Below, piece by piece: positions 42,301 through 51,490 of a stretch of DNA of 64,000 nucleotides. The notes under the pieces were generated by a model, which was given only the letters and a program-made list of their open reading frames with translations, was not told where the DNA came from and did not search any database. The number at the start of each line of letters is the position of its first letter. The stretch's first letter is position 1. The DNA lies in the NCBI RefSeq assembly GCF_023343835.1, contig NC_064438.1, positions 13,497,077 through 13,561,076 on the forward strand. Direction: 5' to 3'. The DNA is from Lagopus muta (Eukaryota; Chordata; Aves; Galliformes; Phasianidae). The position numbers and the translations under genes are program-made.

Positions 42301-45300
42301 TTGAAAAGTCTGTAAAATGCAGCACCTCAGACTTCAGAAAATTTGCAATTCTTGACATTCTTGGTTGAAGGCAAGACATTTTGCTCACCAAAATACAAAG
42401 CTCTTGTCTCCAGGCTAAGAAATACAAGCAAGAGAAATTTGTCAAAACTACGTTATTTCTCTCTTCCTTCATAGCCTCACGAGTATATCCCAGGAACTGT
42501 ACATTTAATCCACTGCAGATTCTGCAGAACTCACCATCATGTCCCAACAACTATGCCAACTGGCTTGTCATACTTCTGTTGGTCATCTTCCTACTAGTCA
42601 CAAATGTTCTCCTTATGAATCTCCTGATTGCCATGTTCAGGTAAGAGCAGCTTCAATAAGTATTAAGACAGAGAAGGTAAGAGCTTAACCAAATGCCCAC
42701 ATTTACTACACTGCTGTTGGTTAGCTATACTGAAACACACTAGTAGTTTTCCCAACTAATTATTTAGGGGTTGATAACTAGAATTTCAGGATCATATAGT
42801 TCTTAAGTTCTCATCATCCTCACTCTAGCTACATTAAAAGCAAGAACAAAAAAGGACCTTTTACAGTCAAATAATCAATTAAATGTGCCTGGATCCCTAG
42901 CTATGCTGCAGCAAGAGTCTGCAGGTACAGAGCAGCTGTAAACTTGGCAGATGCTGGATACTCTGCATGCTGGAGAAACACATCAAGTCAAAAATGTTAA
43001 TGATTATTCATTTGGTTGAAGAAGTAACATCACGTGTTCGCCAATCTTGCTGAAGTTGAATTGCCTTTTTTCTTTTTAAGAGTTAGTTTTTCTTGATTAT
43101 TTCCTTATCATTTGAAGTCGCAACTGCAGTTTTTTTAATAGTTAAAAACCCACACAAACTTTAGGTTAAGTAAACGCTGCTTACTGAACTTGCTGTTCCT
43201 TTTATTAAAGTACACATGGGCTGTATTTGTAATAACAAGCTTTAGCTTACTGAGGTAAAACTAGTTCTGCAATTTTTTTATTTTTGTTTTTCCCAATGAC
43301 AGCTACACTTTTCAAGTTGTTCAGGGCAACGCAGATATCTTCTGGAAACTACAACGCTACAACCTGATCGTTGAATATCATGGGCGGCCTGCCTTAGCAC
43401 CACCATTTATCATTATTAATCACATAACTTTGGTTCTTCAAATAATCTTCAACAAAATGGAACACAAGAAACAACATCTGGGTAAGCTAGCTTAATGCTA
43501 TAACGTGATGGAAAGCACAGGAATGATAGGGGAGTAGCAAAGACCTAAGCTACAACAAGTGAAGACTAGCTCAAATACAACAGCTGTGAGCACAGAAATA
43601 AAGGGAAGAATCTGCTTACCTTTAGATGCCCTCAGGTAGTCAGGGATCTCCAGCAAGAGAGGCCATCACCTCCACTGCCAACCTTAAAATGAGGTCTGGG
43701 AAGGGGCAGATCCTGGCTCCACCCCTTCTGGTCACTCAGGTACACTACATACACCTGAGCTTCCCTGGGTTGGCCCTGCCTTCCCACCAGGTGCTCAATC
43801 ACTGCTTCAAGCTGTGATCTAGCATTTATGCTACAGCTGTTAACACATGTCTGCCAACAGGAGACCCCAATACTCTGCAAGGATATGCTGCATAAGCAAC
43901 ACAGAAGAGAAAGTAAGATCTCCACAAGCTAAGAGCTGTAATTGATTGTATTTAACAAAAAGGAGAGCAGACATGAAAAATGATGACACAGTCTGTACTA
44001 TAAACAATTTCCCACAGTGCGTTTCTCTACACAACATCGTTATTACGACAAAGGTGTTGATATCAAACTGCCTAAACACACTTGATTTCTGAAGAGATAA
44101 CAACTGATACTCTGAATGAATTATTCAGGAATCACTGAAATTGGCCCGTGCCGTTCTTTAGAAAACTCAGGACTCTTATTCAACTGCAATAAGTCTACTG
44201 CCTTGCATTACAAGAAAATAAAAAGTGTAGAAAATACTTATTTTACACTAAACTTTCATAGCTTGTCACTCCTACAGTGGCAAAGCAAGGCCTGACGTTT
44301 CTTTGCATAGCAGCCTTTCATTACTTAAACCAGCGCAGGGGAAAAGGGAGCAACATATAATATTTAGTATCTTTTTTTTCCCCCCTACAGAAAGAGATCT
44401 TCCTGTTGGCCTAGATCAAAAAATCATAACATGGGAGCTGGTGCAAAAAGAAAATTATCTAATAAAACTTGAACAAGAAAGAAAAGAAAGCGGTGAAGAA
44501 AGGCTGAAGGCCACATCTAATAAGTATGTTACTCTGACCTACATTAAGTGAACCTTGCAGGTCTTCAGATTTGCATGAGATAAGGCTCAGGCACTTGTAC
44601 AGTTTATATGAAGAGTCTGATGGGATTGATGCTCTTCATGGAATGTTTTTCATGAACAAGTGTTGCTTTGAGATATTTCTTGACTTGTTGAAGTATGTAC
44701 AATTACAAACCTGTAAGCTCCAGCCAAACTTGCAGTTAAGCTCAAATTCATGAAGAAATGAATGGAATGATGGAAGAATAGTTCTGTTGTTACACTGCAG
44801 AGCATGTACTTCCATCGTCTATAGGAACATAACATACCTGGACACAAAGCATTGATCAAAATCCAATGAAATTGCCCTTTCCAAAACAGAAAGAGATTTA
44901 GACTTTTGAATGAAGATTTGTGATCTCTGGAATTATCCCCAGCCCATAGGTACAGAAGAACTACTACTAATGGCATTAGGACATAACACTACAATTTTGC
45001 ACAAGAAATTCCTGGTATCAGGTCTCAAATTTAATTTAAGTAACTGGGTCTCCGTTTTAATAGTTCTCTAAAATATCATCCCAATGGGAGTATCACTTAA
45101 ATTGGTACAGTATTCTGACAAATAAAAGTGCAAAATTACTATTCAGAAGTTCACTTCTTTAAATAACAATGACAAAGAGATACATGTTCTTGGAAACTAC
45201 TCCTCTCCCTGTAATTTAACAGGCTCTTTATTCTTAATAATTTAGAATTATTACGTTGTTGAAATCAAACAATAATGGTTTGTTACACACAAACGTGTGT

Positions 45301-47242
45301 AATTGCTCCTAAATAAAGGGCGTAATATCAGACGTAGCAGAGCCAGGAAGAGATCAGACAAGTTCAGATGACTACCACTGAGACTGTGGTTTCTTATTGC
45401 TGGTCTTAGCTGCTAGCAAACCTACCTGTTTATTTGAAATCTTACACAACCTTCAGAAAGCCATTCACTGAACTCTGCGTTTGGGGAGCTTATGGGGAAT
45501 CAGATGAGAGGAGTAAAGATGGGATGGAAGAAAGGTAAAGCATGTAGAAGATGTGTGGACAGCTCGATTTGGAGGTATCATTTTCAAGTTCTCCACACTT
45601 CAGAGATTTATACACATAGTCCCTTTAGAGATTTATACACCAAATCAGTTTCTGAAGATGAAACCTTGAAGAAATCAAATGGCTCATAGCCCTGTATTAA
45701 TGGAATATATATCATGATCTTAATTTTCATGGTAGGATCAATTTACTTTTGAAATAGATGAGACATAATGGATTGGAAAGATACAGCTAAGCAGCCTTAG
45801 CCACAAGCTGTATGATCACTGCCATCTAGGCAAGTTCACAAAGAGCCCTTGGGCAGCGAGTACGGGAGGTTTGTGCTGCTCTGTTCAGTAAATACTTACA
45901 GCAACCCTTCAAAAGGGCAAAACTTCTAGGGGGCTCTGGGCTGTCCCAGCAGCACAGAACTGCAAGCAGGGGGTCACAGATATAGTGTAAGTTACCCATT
46001 TTCTGTGGTTTAGGATTTAATTGGAGGCATTTCTTTTTCGCTCAGCAGCACATCATTTTTGTTTTCACAGGGTGGATAATTTGTCTAAATACCTCAGTGG
46101 ATTGAAGGAGCAAGAAAAGAGGCTTAAAGTTATAGAATCCCAGGTAAGTCATATCAACATTAGGATCTCACTGTTTCTTTCTTTTTTGTGTGTGTGTCTT
46201 GGCCCATTTTCTATCACTGATGCCGGTCTTTGACAGTGTTTGGTATACACTCTGTAGGGATAAAAGGAATAATCTGTATAATGACTTCACTTTCCTTATT
46301 TTATCTGTAATTACAACCATATAAAGAAACTTTTCTAACCTCCCATAGAAAGAGGAACACAGTTTCTCGCTCTTTTTGCTGGCATACTTCAGAAGTGTCC
46401 ACTTCTTCCCCTCAGGCTGCCTCTGGATGCAAATCCTCCACACTCCTTCCCCTTTCTTCACCCAACCTTTCTTACTTTAAAAGTGACAACAATGAAAACA
46501 CCCATACTCTGTCTTATTTGACAGAGACTAATATTGGACATCGGTTTTCAAGTTTTCTTGCATACAAGCTTCTCAAAGGGAAGCATTAACACATAAATGC
46601 TCAACAAGAATAATAGAAGGAAACTCTATCTCAAGCTTTTGATGGCAAACCCTTAGAACATAAATAAATGTTTGTTAAACAGTTTGAAAACGCTGAGCAT
46701 TACTGTGTGCTACATATAAAACTGTTATTGTTTTCTTTGTTCCCAGAATTCTCCAATGCAATTTTGGCCTAGTCGAAAGTTGCTTGCCTTAATGCTCCCA
46801 TTGCAGTTTCTCCCCCATTTCTTATCACTTTTATGGCTTCCTGGAAAAAGCAACTCTATTCAATAAACAAAATTGAAACCAAATACAGGTTCAACAGGAA
46901 CAGACAATAAATGCTTTAATAAGGTTGTGCCAGAATGAGATAATGCAATATACTCACAAAATAAGGAAGACATTCAACACTGATCTTCCTCCAAGTCAGT
47001 TCAACTATTTTGAACAAAGTTGAGTATGATAATTCTGACACTGCTTCCAGTTGCTACCTACAGTCTTTCCTGTAAATTTAAGATTGGATGCAATACTACA
47101 AAAAGAAAAACTGATGCAGAAATCACTGCCTGTTCTATAGATTTGCTACTGTACAGCTGTTATCTCCTCAATGGCAGATGCTTTAACCAAAACCAACCTC
47201 TTCTGCAAGCAGACAGATCCAAACTACACATGTAAGTATTGA
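13786..47242 (+). CDS. TRPM5: TRPM5 Ca2+-activated monovalent cation channel (23 coding exons)
   Basis: Plasma-membrane channel opened by intracellular Ca2+ and passing monovalent cations. In taste type II and other chemosensory cells it acts downstream of PLC and IP3 receptors. Joining 23 exons with consistent phases gives 1,134 residues without an internal stop. The N-terminal MHR region is about residues 37-690. S1 is near 720-744, S2 758-775, S3 800-815, S4 825-846 and S5 861-885. The pore motif [10 protein letters not shown] is at 908-917, a sequon (N925, NCT) lies in the outer pore loop, and S6 ending LLIAMF is 947-972. A TRP helix and a short C-terminal coiled coil follow. The membrane-domain Ca2+ ligands of TRPM4/5 are present as E772, Q775, N798, D801 and probably E997. 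Pore and S4 residues match TRPM5 rather than TRPM4, from memory of both. The start codon has an in-frame TAG two codons upstream and a good context (A at -3, G at +4). Non-coding exons were not located. Confidence 0.96.
14965..15145 (+). CDS. TRPM5: TRPM5 coding exon 2 (residues 37-97)
   Basis: The acceptor follows a T-rich tract ending ctcaag; the donor is acag|gttagt, leaving phase 1. It encodes the first part of the MHR region, with the TRPM hallmarks [13 protein letters not shown] and LIKAAQSTG. Confidence 0.96.
15327..15368. repeat. Run of 42 T in TRPM5 intron 2
   Basis: A pure 42-base T homopolymer. On the minus strand it is a poly-A run, which could be a microsatellite or the tail of an old retrocopy. 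No recognisable gene sequence precedes it on that strand. Confidence 0.95.
15727..16042 (+). repeat. CR1 LINE 3' end in TRPM5 intron 2
   Basis: A well-preserved CR1 3' segment: 'gggaatggttttaagctgag', 'ttagatattaggaggaagtt', 'ggaacaggttgcccaaggag', 'ggatggtcattgtggtcctt' and the terminal 'ccattctatgattctgtgat'. It ends about 120 bp before the exon 3 acceptor. Open frames over this span come from the repeat, not from a host gene. Confidence 0.97.
16165..16331 (+). CDS. TRPM5: TRPM5 coding exon 3 (residues 97-152)
   Basis: Encodes [11 protein letters not shown] and [14 protein letters not shown], both typical of TRPM5. It completes the split codon from exon 2 (giving D97) and ends in phase 0 at AAAG|gtattt. 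The acceptor reads aaaaaacataatttcag with almost no pyrimidine tract. Skipping this 167-nt exon would shift the frame. Confidence 0.95.
19538..19718 (+). CDS. TRPM5: TRPM5 coding exon 4 (residues 153-213)
   Basis: Acceptor ttacctctag, donor gtg|gtaagt, phase 0 in and phase 1 out. Encodes [13 protein letters not shown] and [18 protein letters not shown], conserved MHR1/2 motifs. Confidence 0.96.
21078..21342 (+). repeat. CR1 LINE 3' end in TRPM5 intron 4
   Basis: Similar to the copy at 15,727, including 'tttaggttagatattaggag', 'cacactggaacaggttgccc', 'ggaggcattcaaggccaggc' and 'ccattctatgattc'. The 134-codon open frame here is repeat-derived. Confidence 0.97.
21671..21735 (+). CDS. TRPM5: TRPM5 coding exon 5 (residues 213-234)
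   Basis: A short 65-nt exon with acceptor tatttcacag and donor gag|gtaaga. Encodes [20 protein letters not shown], a near-invariant TRPM4/5 stretch. It returns the frame to phase 0. Confidence 0.96.
23572..23763 (+). CDS. TRPM5: TRPM5 coding exon 6 (residues 235-298)
   Basis: Acceptor aactacag, donor aca|gtgaga, 192 nt, phase 0 at both ends. Encodes [19 protein letters not shown] and [13 protein letters not shown], which closely track TRPM5. Confidence 0.96.
25029..25128 (+). CDS. TRPM5: TRPM5 coding exon 7 (residues 299-332)
   Basis: Acceptor cccaatag, donor aaag|gtaaga, 100 nt, phase 1 out. Encodes [15 protein letters not shown] and [11 protein letters not shown]. Confidence 0.95.
25957..26075 (+). 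CDS. TRPM5: TRPM5 coding exon 8 (residues 332-371)
   Basis: Acceptor tttcttccag, donor aag|gtacac. Encodes [21 protein letters not shown]333, E342, D345 and E346 align with the cytosolic Ca2+ site described in zebrafish TRPM5 (C324, D333, D336, E337, as I recall). The first acidic ligand is Glu here instead of Asp. Confidence 0.96.
26460..26801 (+). CDS. TRPM5: TRPM5 coding exon 9 (residues 372-485)
   Basis: The longest coding exon, 342 nt, phase 0 at both ends, with acceptor atccatctag and donor tca|gtgagt. Encodes [20 protein letters not shown] and [20 protein letters not shown], ankyrin-like helices of MHR3. The open frame continues past the donor into the intron, but homology stops at GGKNRS. 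Confidence 0.96.
28256..28322. repeat. Near-palindromic ancient repeat in TRPM5 intron 10
   Basis: Two arms, around 28,271-28,283 (atgaagtcaatga) and 28,293-28,306 (attgacctcaatgg), form an imperfect inverted repeat. Flanking cagcctt/gtcgtgg bases extend the pairing. It resembles an old repeat common in turtles and crocodilians containing 'gaagtcaatgggagttttgc' (from memory). Note that by my exon numbering this lies just upstream of exon 10, in intron 9. Confidence 0.55.
28519..28650 (+). CDS. TRPM5: TRPM5 coding exon 10 (residues 486-529)
   Basis: Acceptor cacatttcag, donor atg|gtaagc, 132 nt, phase 0 at both ends. It is missed by a simple start-to-stop ORF list because it has no suitable ATG. 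Encodes [15 protein letters not shown] then [18 protein letters not shown], strongly TRPM5-like. The first dozen residues are variable linker, shorter than in human. Confidence 0.95.
29809..29932 (+). CDS. TRPM5: TRPM5 coding exon 11 (residues 530-571)
   Basis: Acceptor aattctacag, donor ttg|gtaagt, 124 nt. Encodes [20 protein letters not shown] and ends EAKYEQLAV. The acceptor is preceded by a good pyrimidine tract. Confidence 0.96.
30136..30162. repeat. Run of 27 A in TRPM5 intron 11
   Basis: A pure homopolymer followed by 'caacccaaaa'. It has no other visible function. Confidence 0.95.
31883..32028 (+). CDS. TRPM5: TRPM5 coding exon 12 (residues 571-619)
   Basis: Acceptor catttgacag, donor cag|gtaaca, 146 nt. 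Encodes [20 protein letters not shown] and [20 protein letters not shown], part of the helical MHR4 region shared by TRPM4 and TRPM5. Confidence 0.96.
32784..32896 (+). CDS. TRPM5: TRPM5 coding exon 13 (residues 620-657)
   Basis: Acceptor caatttcag, donor ttcag|gtacaa, 113 nt, phase 2 out. Encodes [11 protein letters not shown] and [12 protein letters not shown], the pre-S1 helix region that lies against the membrane. Confidence 0.96.
33680..33775 (+). CDS. TRPM5: TRPM5 coding exon 14 (residues 657-689)
   Basis: A 96-nt exon between acceptor tccttacag and donor cacag|gtaaat, phase 2 in and out. It encodes the poorly conserved acidic linker before S1. SEE at the start and KELDSLDTE correspond to DLDSLDTE in mammals. 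Called from junction phase plus this short match. Confidence 0.88.
35636..35894 (+). CDS. TRPM5: TRPM5 coding exon 15 with S1 and S2 (residues 689-775)
   Basis: Acceptor gttttgcag, donor cag|gtcagt, 259 nt. Encodes [20 protein letters not shown] (S1) and [15 protein letters not shown] (S2). E772 and Q775 in EEIRQ match the S2 Ca2+ ligands of TRPM4/5. Confidence 0.97.
36953..37071 (+). CDS. TRPM5: TRPM5 coding exon 16 with S3 (residues 776-815)
   Basis: Acceptor tctttttcag, donor gcag|gtatgt. Encodes [14 protein letters not shown], then [19 protein letters not shown]798 and D801 complete the Ca2+ coordination set started by E772 and Q775. Confidence 0.97.
37607..37739 (+). CDS. TRPM5: TRPM5 coding exon 17 with S4 and S4-S5 linker (residues 815-859)
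   Basis: Acceptor tgttcttcag, donor atg|gtaagt. Encodes [20 protein letters not shown] and [12 protein letters not shown]4 lacks the arginine ladder of voltage-gated channels, as usual for TRPM4/5. Confidence 0.97.
40100..40274 (+). CDS. TRPM5: TRPM5 coding exon 18 with S5 and pore (residues 860-918)
   Basis: Acceptor ccctcttttag, donor aca|gtaagg, 175 nt. Encodes [20 protein letters not shown] (S5), then [20 protein letters not shown]. The FGQ filter with a following LDEID identifies TRPM5; TRPM4 has QEDMD at the same place. Confidence 0.98.
41321..41414. repeat. AT-rich self-complementary tract in TRPM5 intron 18
   Basis: Repeated units such as 'tatctatataaatatagata' in both orientations make nearly the whole tract of about 95 bp self-complementary. 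It is consistent with an expanded AT microsatellite able to form a hairpin. Confidence 0.9.
42475..42640 (+). CDS. TRPM5: TRPM5 coding exon 19 with S6 (residues 918-973)
   Basis: Acceptor cttcatag, donor ttcag|gtaaga. The outer pore loop has sequon N925-C-T and cysteines C926 and C940, likely the conserved disulphide pair. S6 includes [20 protein letters not shown]. Mouse TRPM5 has a used glycosylation site in this loop (known). Confidence 0.97.
43303..43481 (+). CDS. TRPM5: TRPM5 coding exon 20 with TRP helix (residues 973-1033)
   Basis: Acceptor ccaatgacag, donor ctg|ggtaag region, phase 1 out. Encodes [36 protein letters not shown] and the start of the C-terminal helices. E997 lies where a TRP-helix Ca2+-site glutamate is described in zebrafish TRPM5. 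Confidence 0.97.
44391..44523 (+). CDS. TRPM5: TRPM5 coding exon 21 (residues 1033-1077)
   Basis: Acceptor ccccctacag after a long pyrimidine tract, donor aataa|gtatgt. Encodes [20 protein letters not shown], then charged helix [10 protein letters not shown], matching the family's C-terminal rib and linker. Confidence 0.96.
46071..46143 (+). CDS. TRPM5: TRPM5 coding exon 22, coiled coil (residues 1077-1101)
   Basis: A 73-nt exon, acceptor gttttcacag, donor cag|gtaagt. Encodes [20 protein letters not shown] followed by VIESQ, the heptad-like segment that forms the tetramer's central coiled coil. Confidence 0.95.
47141..47242 (+). CDS. TRPM5: TRPM5 last coding exon 23 (residues 1102-1134 and stop)
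   Basis: After acceptor ctgttctatag the frame reads [19 protein letters not shown] and stops at TGA 47,240-47,242. This aligns with human INYCSVLVSSVADVLAQ. The tail after it is shorter than in mammals and unlike them. The bases cat|gtaagt at 47,231-47,237 form a good donor, so a further exon is possible. Confidence 0.8.
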   Translation: MCYCTAVISSMADALTKTNLFCKQTDPNYTCKY

Positions 47243-50020
47243 AAGCCGTCATGGAAAACCTAATAAACACAGCCAGGCGATTTCATTCAGAAAAATGCAA
47301 CAAAACCAAAAAAGATTGGAAAGGAACTACAGAGGGAAGTGCAAAGGAGTACGCCTACAGGTAATGGAAATACAAACAGCAAACAGAATATTCATGCACC
47401 TTTGGCAAAACGTATCTAAAAGCTTGGGGTTATGGGAATGGACTATTGTTCACTGCAGCTTAGAATGACATCATGTAATGTTAAGGATACGTGGTTTCCT
47501 GAAAGGACTGTCTCTTGGGATTCTTTTTTTTTTTTTCCCTTTTTTTTTTTCAAGTCAATGAGACAATACTAACAAGAAATTGACTTTTGGACAATAATAA
47601 CCATTTTAAAAAAATATATATCACATTTTGTTTTAATCAACTCAGTTCATCTGCCTTTGGTGCTGCAATTCTTTCTGTCATTTGGTAACTTCGTCTTACG
47701 TCCCAGAACTCCATTTTTTGGAGTTTAAAAGATCAGAGGCAGAAAGAGACTATATCTCAGCCAGTACAGGATATCCAATTCAATAAATATTTTGAAATAG
47801 ATAATTAAGAATACAATCAAATATTTACTAATTACTATATATCGCCAAAACAACAACGGCAAGAACAAAAAAACAACCACAAACCCATCTCTCCAAAAAC
47901 TTAAACCAAGCATGAGGGTACAACAAGGGAAACAAACAGCTGGAAACCCAAGTAAGTCTTGACATGACAAGACCTCAAAGCATTCCTGCAGGCAGAGGTG
48001 TGCTGGATCCCATGAAATATGTCAATTTGTCTTTGTCCATTTGTATTGACGTCAGTGAAGGTGGAGGGGGAATGAGATCTGTCTGAGGTTCCTGAAGCAA
48101 ACCACAGATATACCAGAAACAAATAATTTGCAATTTTCCCAGCCATGGGAGGAAACATCAACATACTTAACCAGGCATATTATTCTAATTTTAAACATAG
48201 GCAAAGCAAAGCCAGCTTAGAAAAATATTTTCTTTCATACCACCTCAGTATGCACAGCAAGCTATAATATTCTGAAAGTACTGAAAGAAATTGTCAGTGA
48301 AAATTGAAGTCTATCGATAAACAAGCAGATTTGATCCTTACAGCAGCTCTGTCCTACAACAGTTTGCTATAACCAGCTTCTCAAGAGTCGAATTAACCTC
48401 ATATTTGACTTAATTTTTGTAGTTTTCAAAGCACATAAATACACTGGTTCATTATAAGCATTCCAGTAAAAACTGTCCTGTAGCACGTTACTCAGACTAT
48501 TTTAATACTGTGTTGCATAGACTCAAATAGCTGAGGAAAAAAGAAGAAAAAAACCCCAAGAAACCTGTTTTTATCATTTACGGAGCAAACATGAAGTACT
48601 TCCACCTACAGTGTAATTTTACTATGGGTTATTTCCAACATTTTAAAGTTTCCTAATTACTATTATGTAACCCTTGTCCTAAAGCTTTGAAGAAACACGT
48701 AACTTTTACAATCCTACTAGGTTTGAGAAATGCCAGCACTGAAGTGCCTTTGCCAGAAAGGGCTGGAAGAGATGAGCGTGCAGATCCAACTGAGGCTGAC
48801 GTCACCTACATCGATAATTAAATTTCATTCTCATTTCTTTGGACTGAACCCTTTGCCCTGCTGAATTACCATCAAAGTAAAATCCTGATCTCAGGAAGGC
48901 ACAAGACCCAAACCCTGAAGTCTTCAGTGCTATCTTCACACCTTATGAGAAATAATACTCATGTTTGATTTCTTGAGCTTTCTTCCCTCCTCCATTGGCC
49001 TTTTCTCCATTGCTCCCCCCACAGACTGCACTAGGTCCAAGATGACAACCACCTTGTTTTCTACACAGCCTGTTCCCAATGTTCCATGCTCTAATCACAC
49101 TTCATCATCACTGATTTTCATGTTCTTTCCAAAGGAGTTTCCCTTTTAAAGGGCGATCATTTCCTCACTAAAAACCAACCCACTTCCTATGCCAAAAAAG
49201 CGAGCTTGCATTTATGAGTTGCTTTGAAAAGAATTGAAGAAAGTTTCCACAGGAAAGAAGGGGCCTGGGATACCAACTTTTATACAATTCACACAGTTCC
49301 TAGAGTTCTTGTAGCTCTCAAATGATTGCACACACCGTTTCTCCTCCCACTTCTGGCTCTCTTCTCTGGCTGTTCATTAATGCAGGCTCCTCACCCATCC
49401 CCAAAAACTCACTGCGTGGTTCTCAACTCTTCAGTGGCATGCAGACAGTTTCCAAACACAAAGCAGGTGACCCTTCCGGTCAGACCCCCAGCTTCTGCTG
49501 CTTGCTTTTTCAGTTCAGTGCCAGATCATGTACCTGCTGTCAGCACACTGCTATTCTAAGACATCACCCTTGCATCTAAGCAGTTCTCAATTCTCTGACT
49601 TTATTCTGTTTTTCTCTCAAAGCTCAGAAAACAAAAAAAAAAGAAAAAAAGAAAAAAAAGGAAAAAAAACCCCAAGAATATTTAGCAAGAATTTTCTTAG
49701 AAATTATGAATTTGGACTGATGGCCATTTTTTTTGCATTACTGCAACTGATGTACCTTTCTAGCACACAAATGTTAGCTGGCTTTATTATAATTTTGTAT
49801 GAGATACACAAATAAAATGAGCACGACTGCTGTCCTGTAACGGGAATTTTCTTTGCATCAATGTAAACAGTGTCAAAAAAGGGAAGTAAGCAGTGGGTTG
49901 TGGTCACACGCTGCCACGTTTCAACTGAACTTAATTTCCTCATTCATATTTTACACTGCTCATACACAACAAAGATAGGTTGGGAGAAAACTCTATTGCC
50001 AGATATCTCAACACAGAGTT

Positions 50021-50035
50021 GGGGGGGGGGGGGGG
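50021..50035. repeat. Run of 15 G
   Basis: A pure G homopolymer in the interval between TRPM5 and TSSC4. Its length makes the exact count prone to assembly error. Confidence 0.9.
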
Positions 50036-51035
50036 AAACCTCAAATGTGATCAAAATGTCTTTCAACAGGAGTCTTTAATTAATAAAAATTAATCTTCTG
50101 ACTTCTTCATAAGTAAGTGATTGTCCAGCTTATCCAGCTGCACCCCTGACCATAGCAGCACCATTAACAGTGACAGAACTTGGATCCTGTGCTAAATGCT
50201 CTTCACTCTAGGCAAAGGGTAAGTTGTAAAACCAGCATGATTGTACTGAGCTGCGTTGTTTGTTAGGAAATAAGGCGTATATTGCAATCTGCAACCTGCT
50301 GTATTCTTCTCAACCACTTCCTTTCTGATACAGCTATTTTTGTTGTTGATTTGATTCAGTCTATCAGGCGATTCTCTATGTATTGTAAAATCACCAAAAT
50401 CTTAAAAATGTGAATTTTAGATTCCAAACCTTAAGAAGCTGAAGGAAAGTTACAAGAGGCTAAGCTGAGACTAACATTCCAGATTCTAGGTGTTCTAAAC
50501 AGTTCTCAAATAAATGGAGTAGTCGTTTGAACTCCTATGTTTGCATTAATATCAGTACAGTTCAAAGGGATGCAGAAATCAAAGTACAACTGAAAGTTTA
50601 TTGAATTCCAAAGTAAAAAGCACCCAGTTCTACAAACACCCTGATTCCCACCAAACGTACACCAGGAAATGTGGAAGTAGTGCCATCTGGAAAGGCTAAA
50701 CAAATATGCAGGCAAAAAGATAAATCAACACATCATAGCACTAAAAGAAGTTGTGTTAACTGATCTACACTCAACATGAAGAGACTTGGCTGAAGCGATG
50801 CTCAGTGTGTCTTTACTAGAATGTTCCGCAAAGTTGTGCCCATCTGCAAGAAAAATGGTATTTTCTTAACCTCTTTTTTTCCACGTAACAGTAAGTAAGT
50901 TAAATATTTGAAATTACATTAAAAAATAGTTGGTTTGCCAGTTCCCACCTGGGCCCTCTCATGCTGTACTCTCAATCTCAAACAGAACAAAAAAAGGACA
51001 GGTCAGGAGAAATCAAATCTAGTGGAAGACTTGGT

Positions 51036-51041
51036 TTTATT
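51036..51041 (-). terminator. Candidate TSSC4 polyadenylation signal
   Basis: AATAAA on the minus strand, about 450 bases past the TSSC4 stop codon. A second AATAAA at 50,597-50,602 is an alternative distal signal. Assignment is by position only. Confidence 0.45.
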
Positions 51042-51387
51042 TTCATTGTTTAAACAACTCTACATGAGAATCTCATCACTGTTGTTCCTGGATTCTACAG
51101 GACTTAAGAAAAGTCTGGGGTAATGAGGATGCCTTGCAGCATTCTAGCTAACAGTCTTTTTCTATGGTGCTCATGATGACTTGAGCAATCCCCAGGGAGC
51201 TGCTCAAGCAAACAAAGCAAGCTATATTCTCTCCTGAGAGACTGCAACTATCCTTCGCCTGCAGAGTTCTCACTAACAAAAAGTCTGTAATGTATTTTTA
51301 GTAGCTTAATTTCTAAAAGTGAAAGAGGTCTGGGTGGCTATAAAGCAAACCGTTAGTAAAACAAAATGGTATCACATGGGTCCCTGA

Positions 51388-51411
51388 TTAAAAAAAATAT
51401 ATATATATATA
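51388..51411. repeat. Short AT dinucleotide repeat
   Basis: 'aaaaatatatatatatataa' inside the presumed TSSC4 3' UTR. Low complexity. Confidence 0.85.
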
Positions 51412-51490
51412 AAACAACAAAACCAAGCATATATAACAACAGAATCCAAGAGTATACCAATTCTTGCATGTTTCTGGTTTGTTCCATCAT

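Larger units (their letters stand above)
47243..51490. other. Interval between convergent TRPM5 and TSSC4 3' ends
   Basis: About 4.2 kb with no coding exon recognised. It should hold both 3' UTRs. Plus-strand AATAAA signals lie at 47,262-47,267, 47,782-47,787, 49,811-49,816 and 50,509-50,514. Minus-strand AATAAA signals (TTTATT on plus) lie at 50,597-50,602 and 51,036-51,041. Which are used cannot be told from sequence. Purine-rich A/G runs at 49,629-49,668 and a G-run at 50,021 are the other visible features. Confidence 0.6.

Noticed and set aside
46741-46866. Possible TRPM5 last exon after gttcccag at 46,746
   Set aside because: Good acceptor, but the translation has no likeness to the TRPM5 C-terminus, whereas the exon at 47,141 aligns with INYC...SSVAD.
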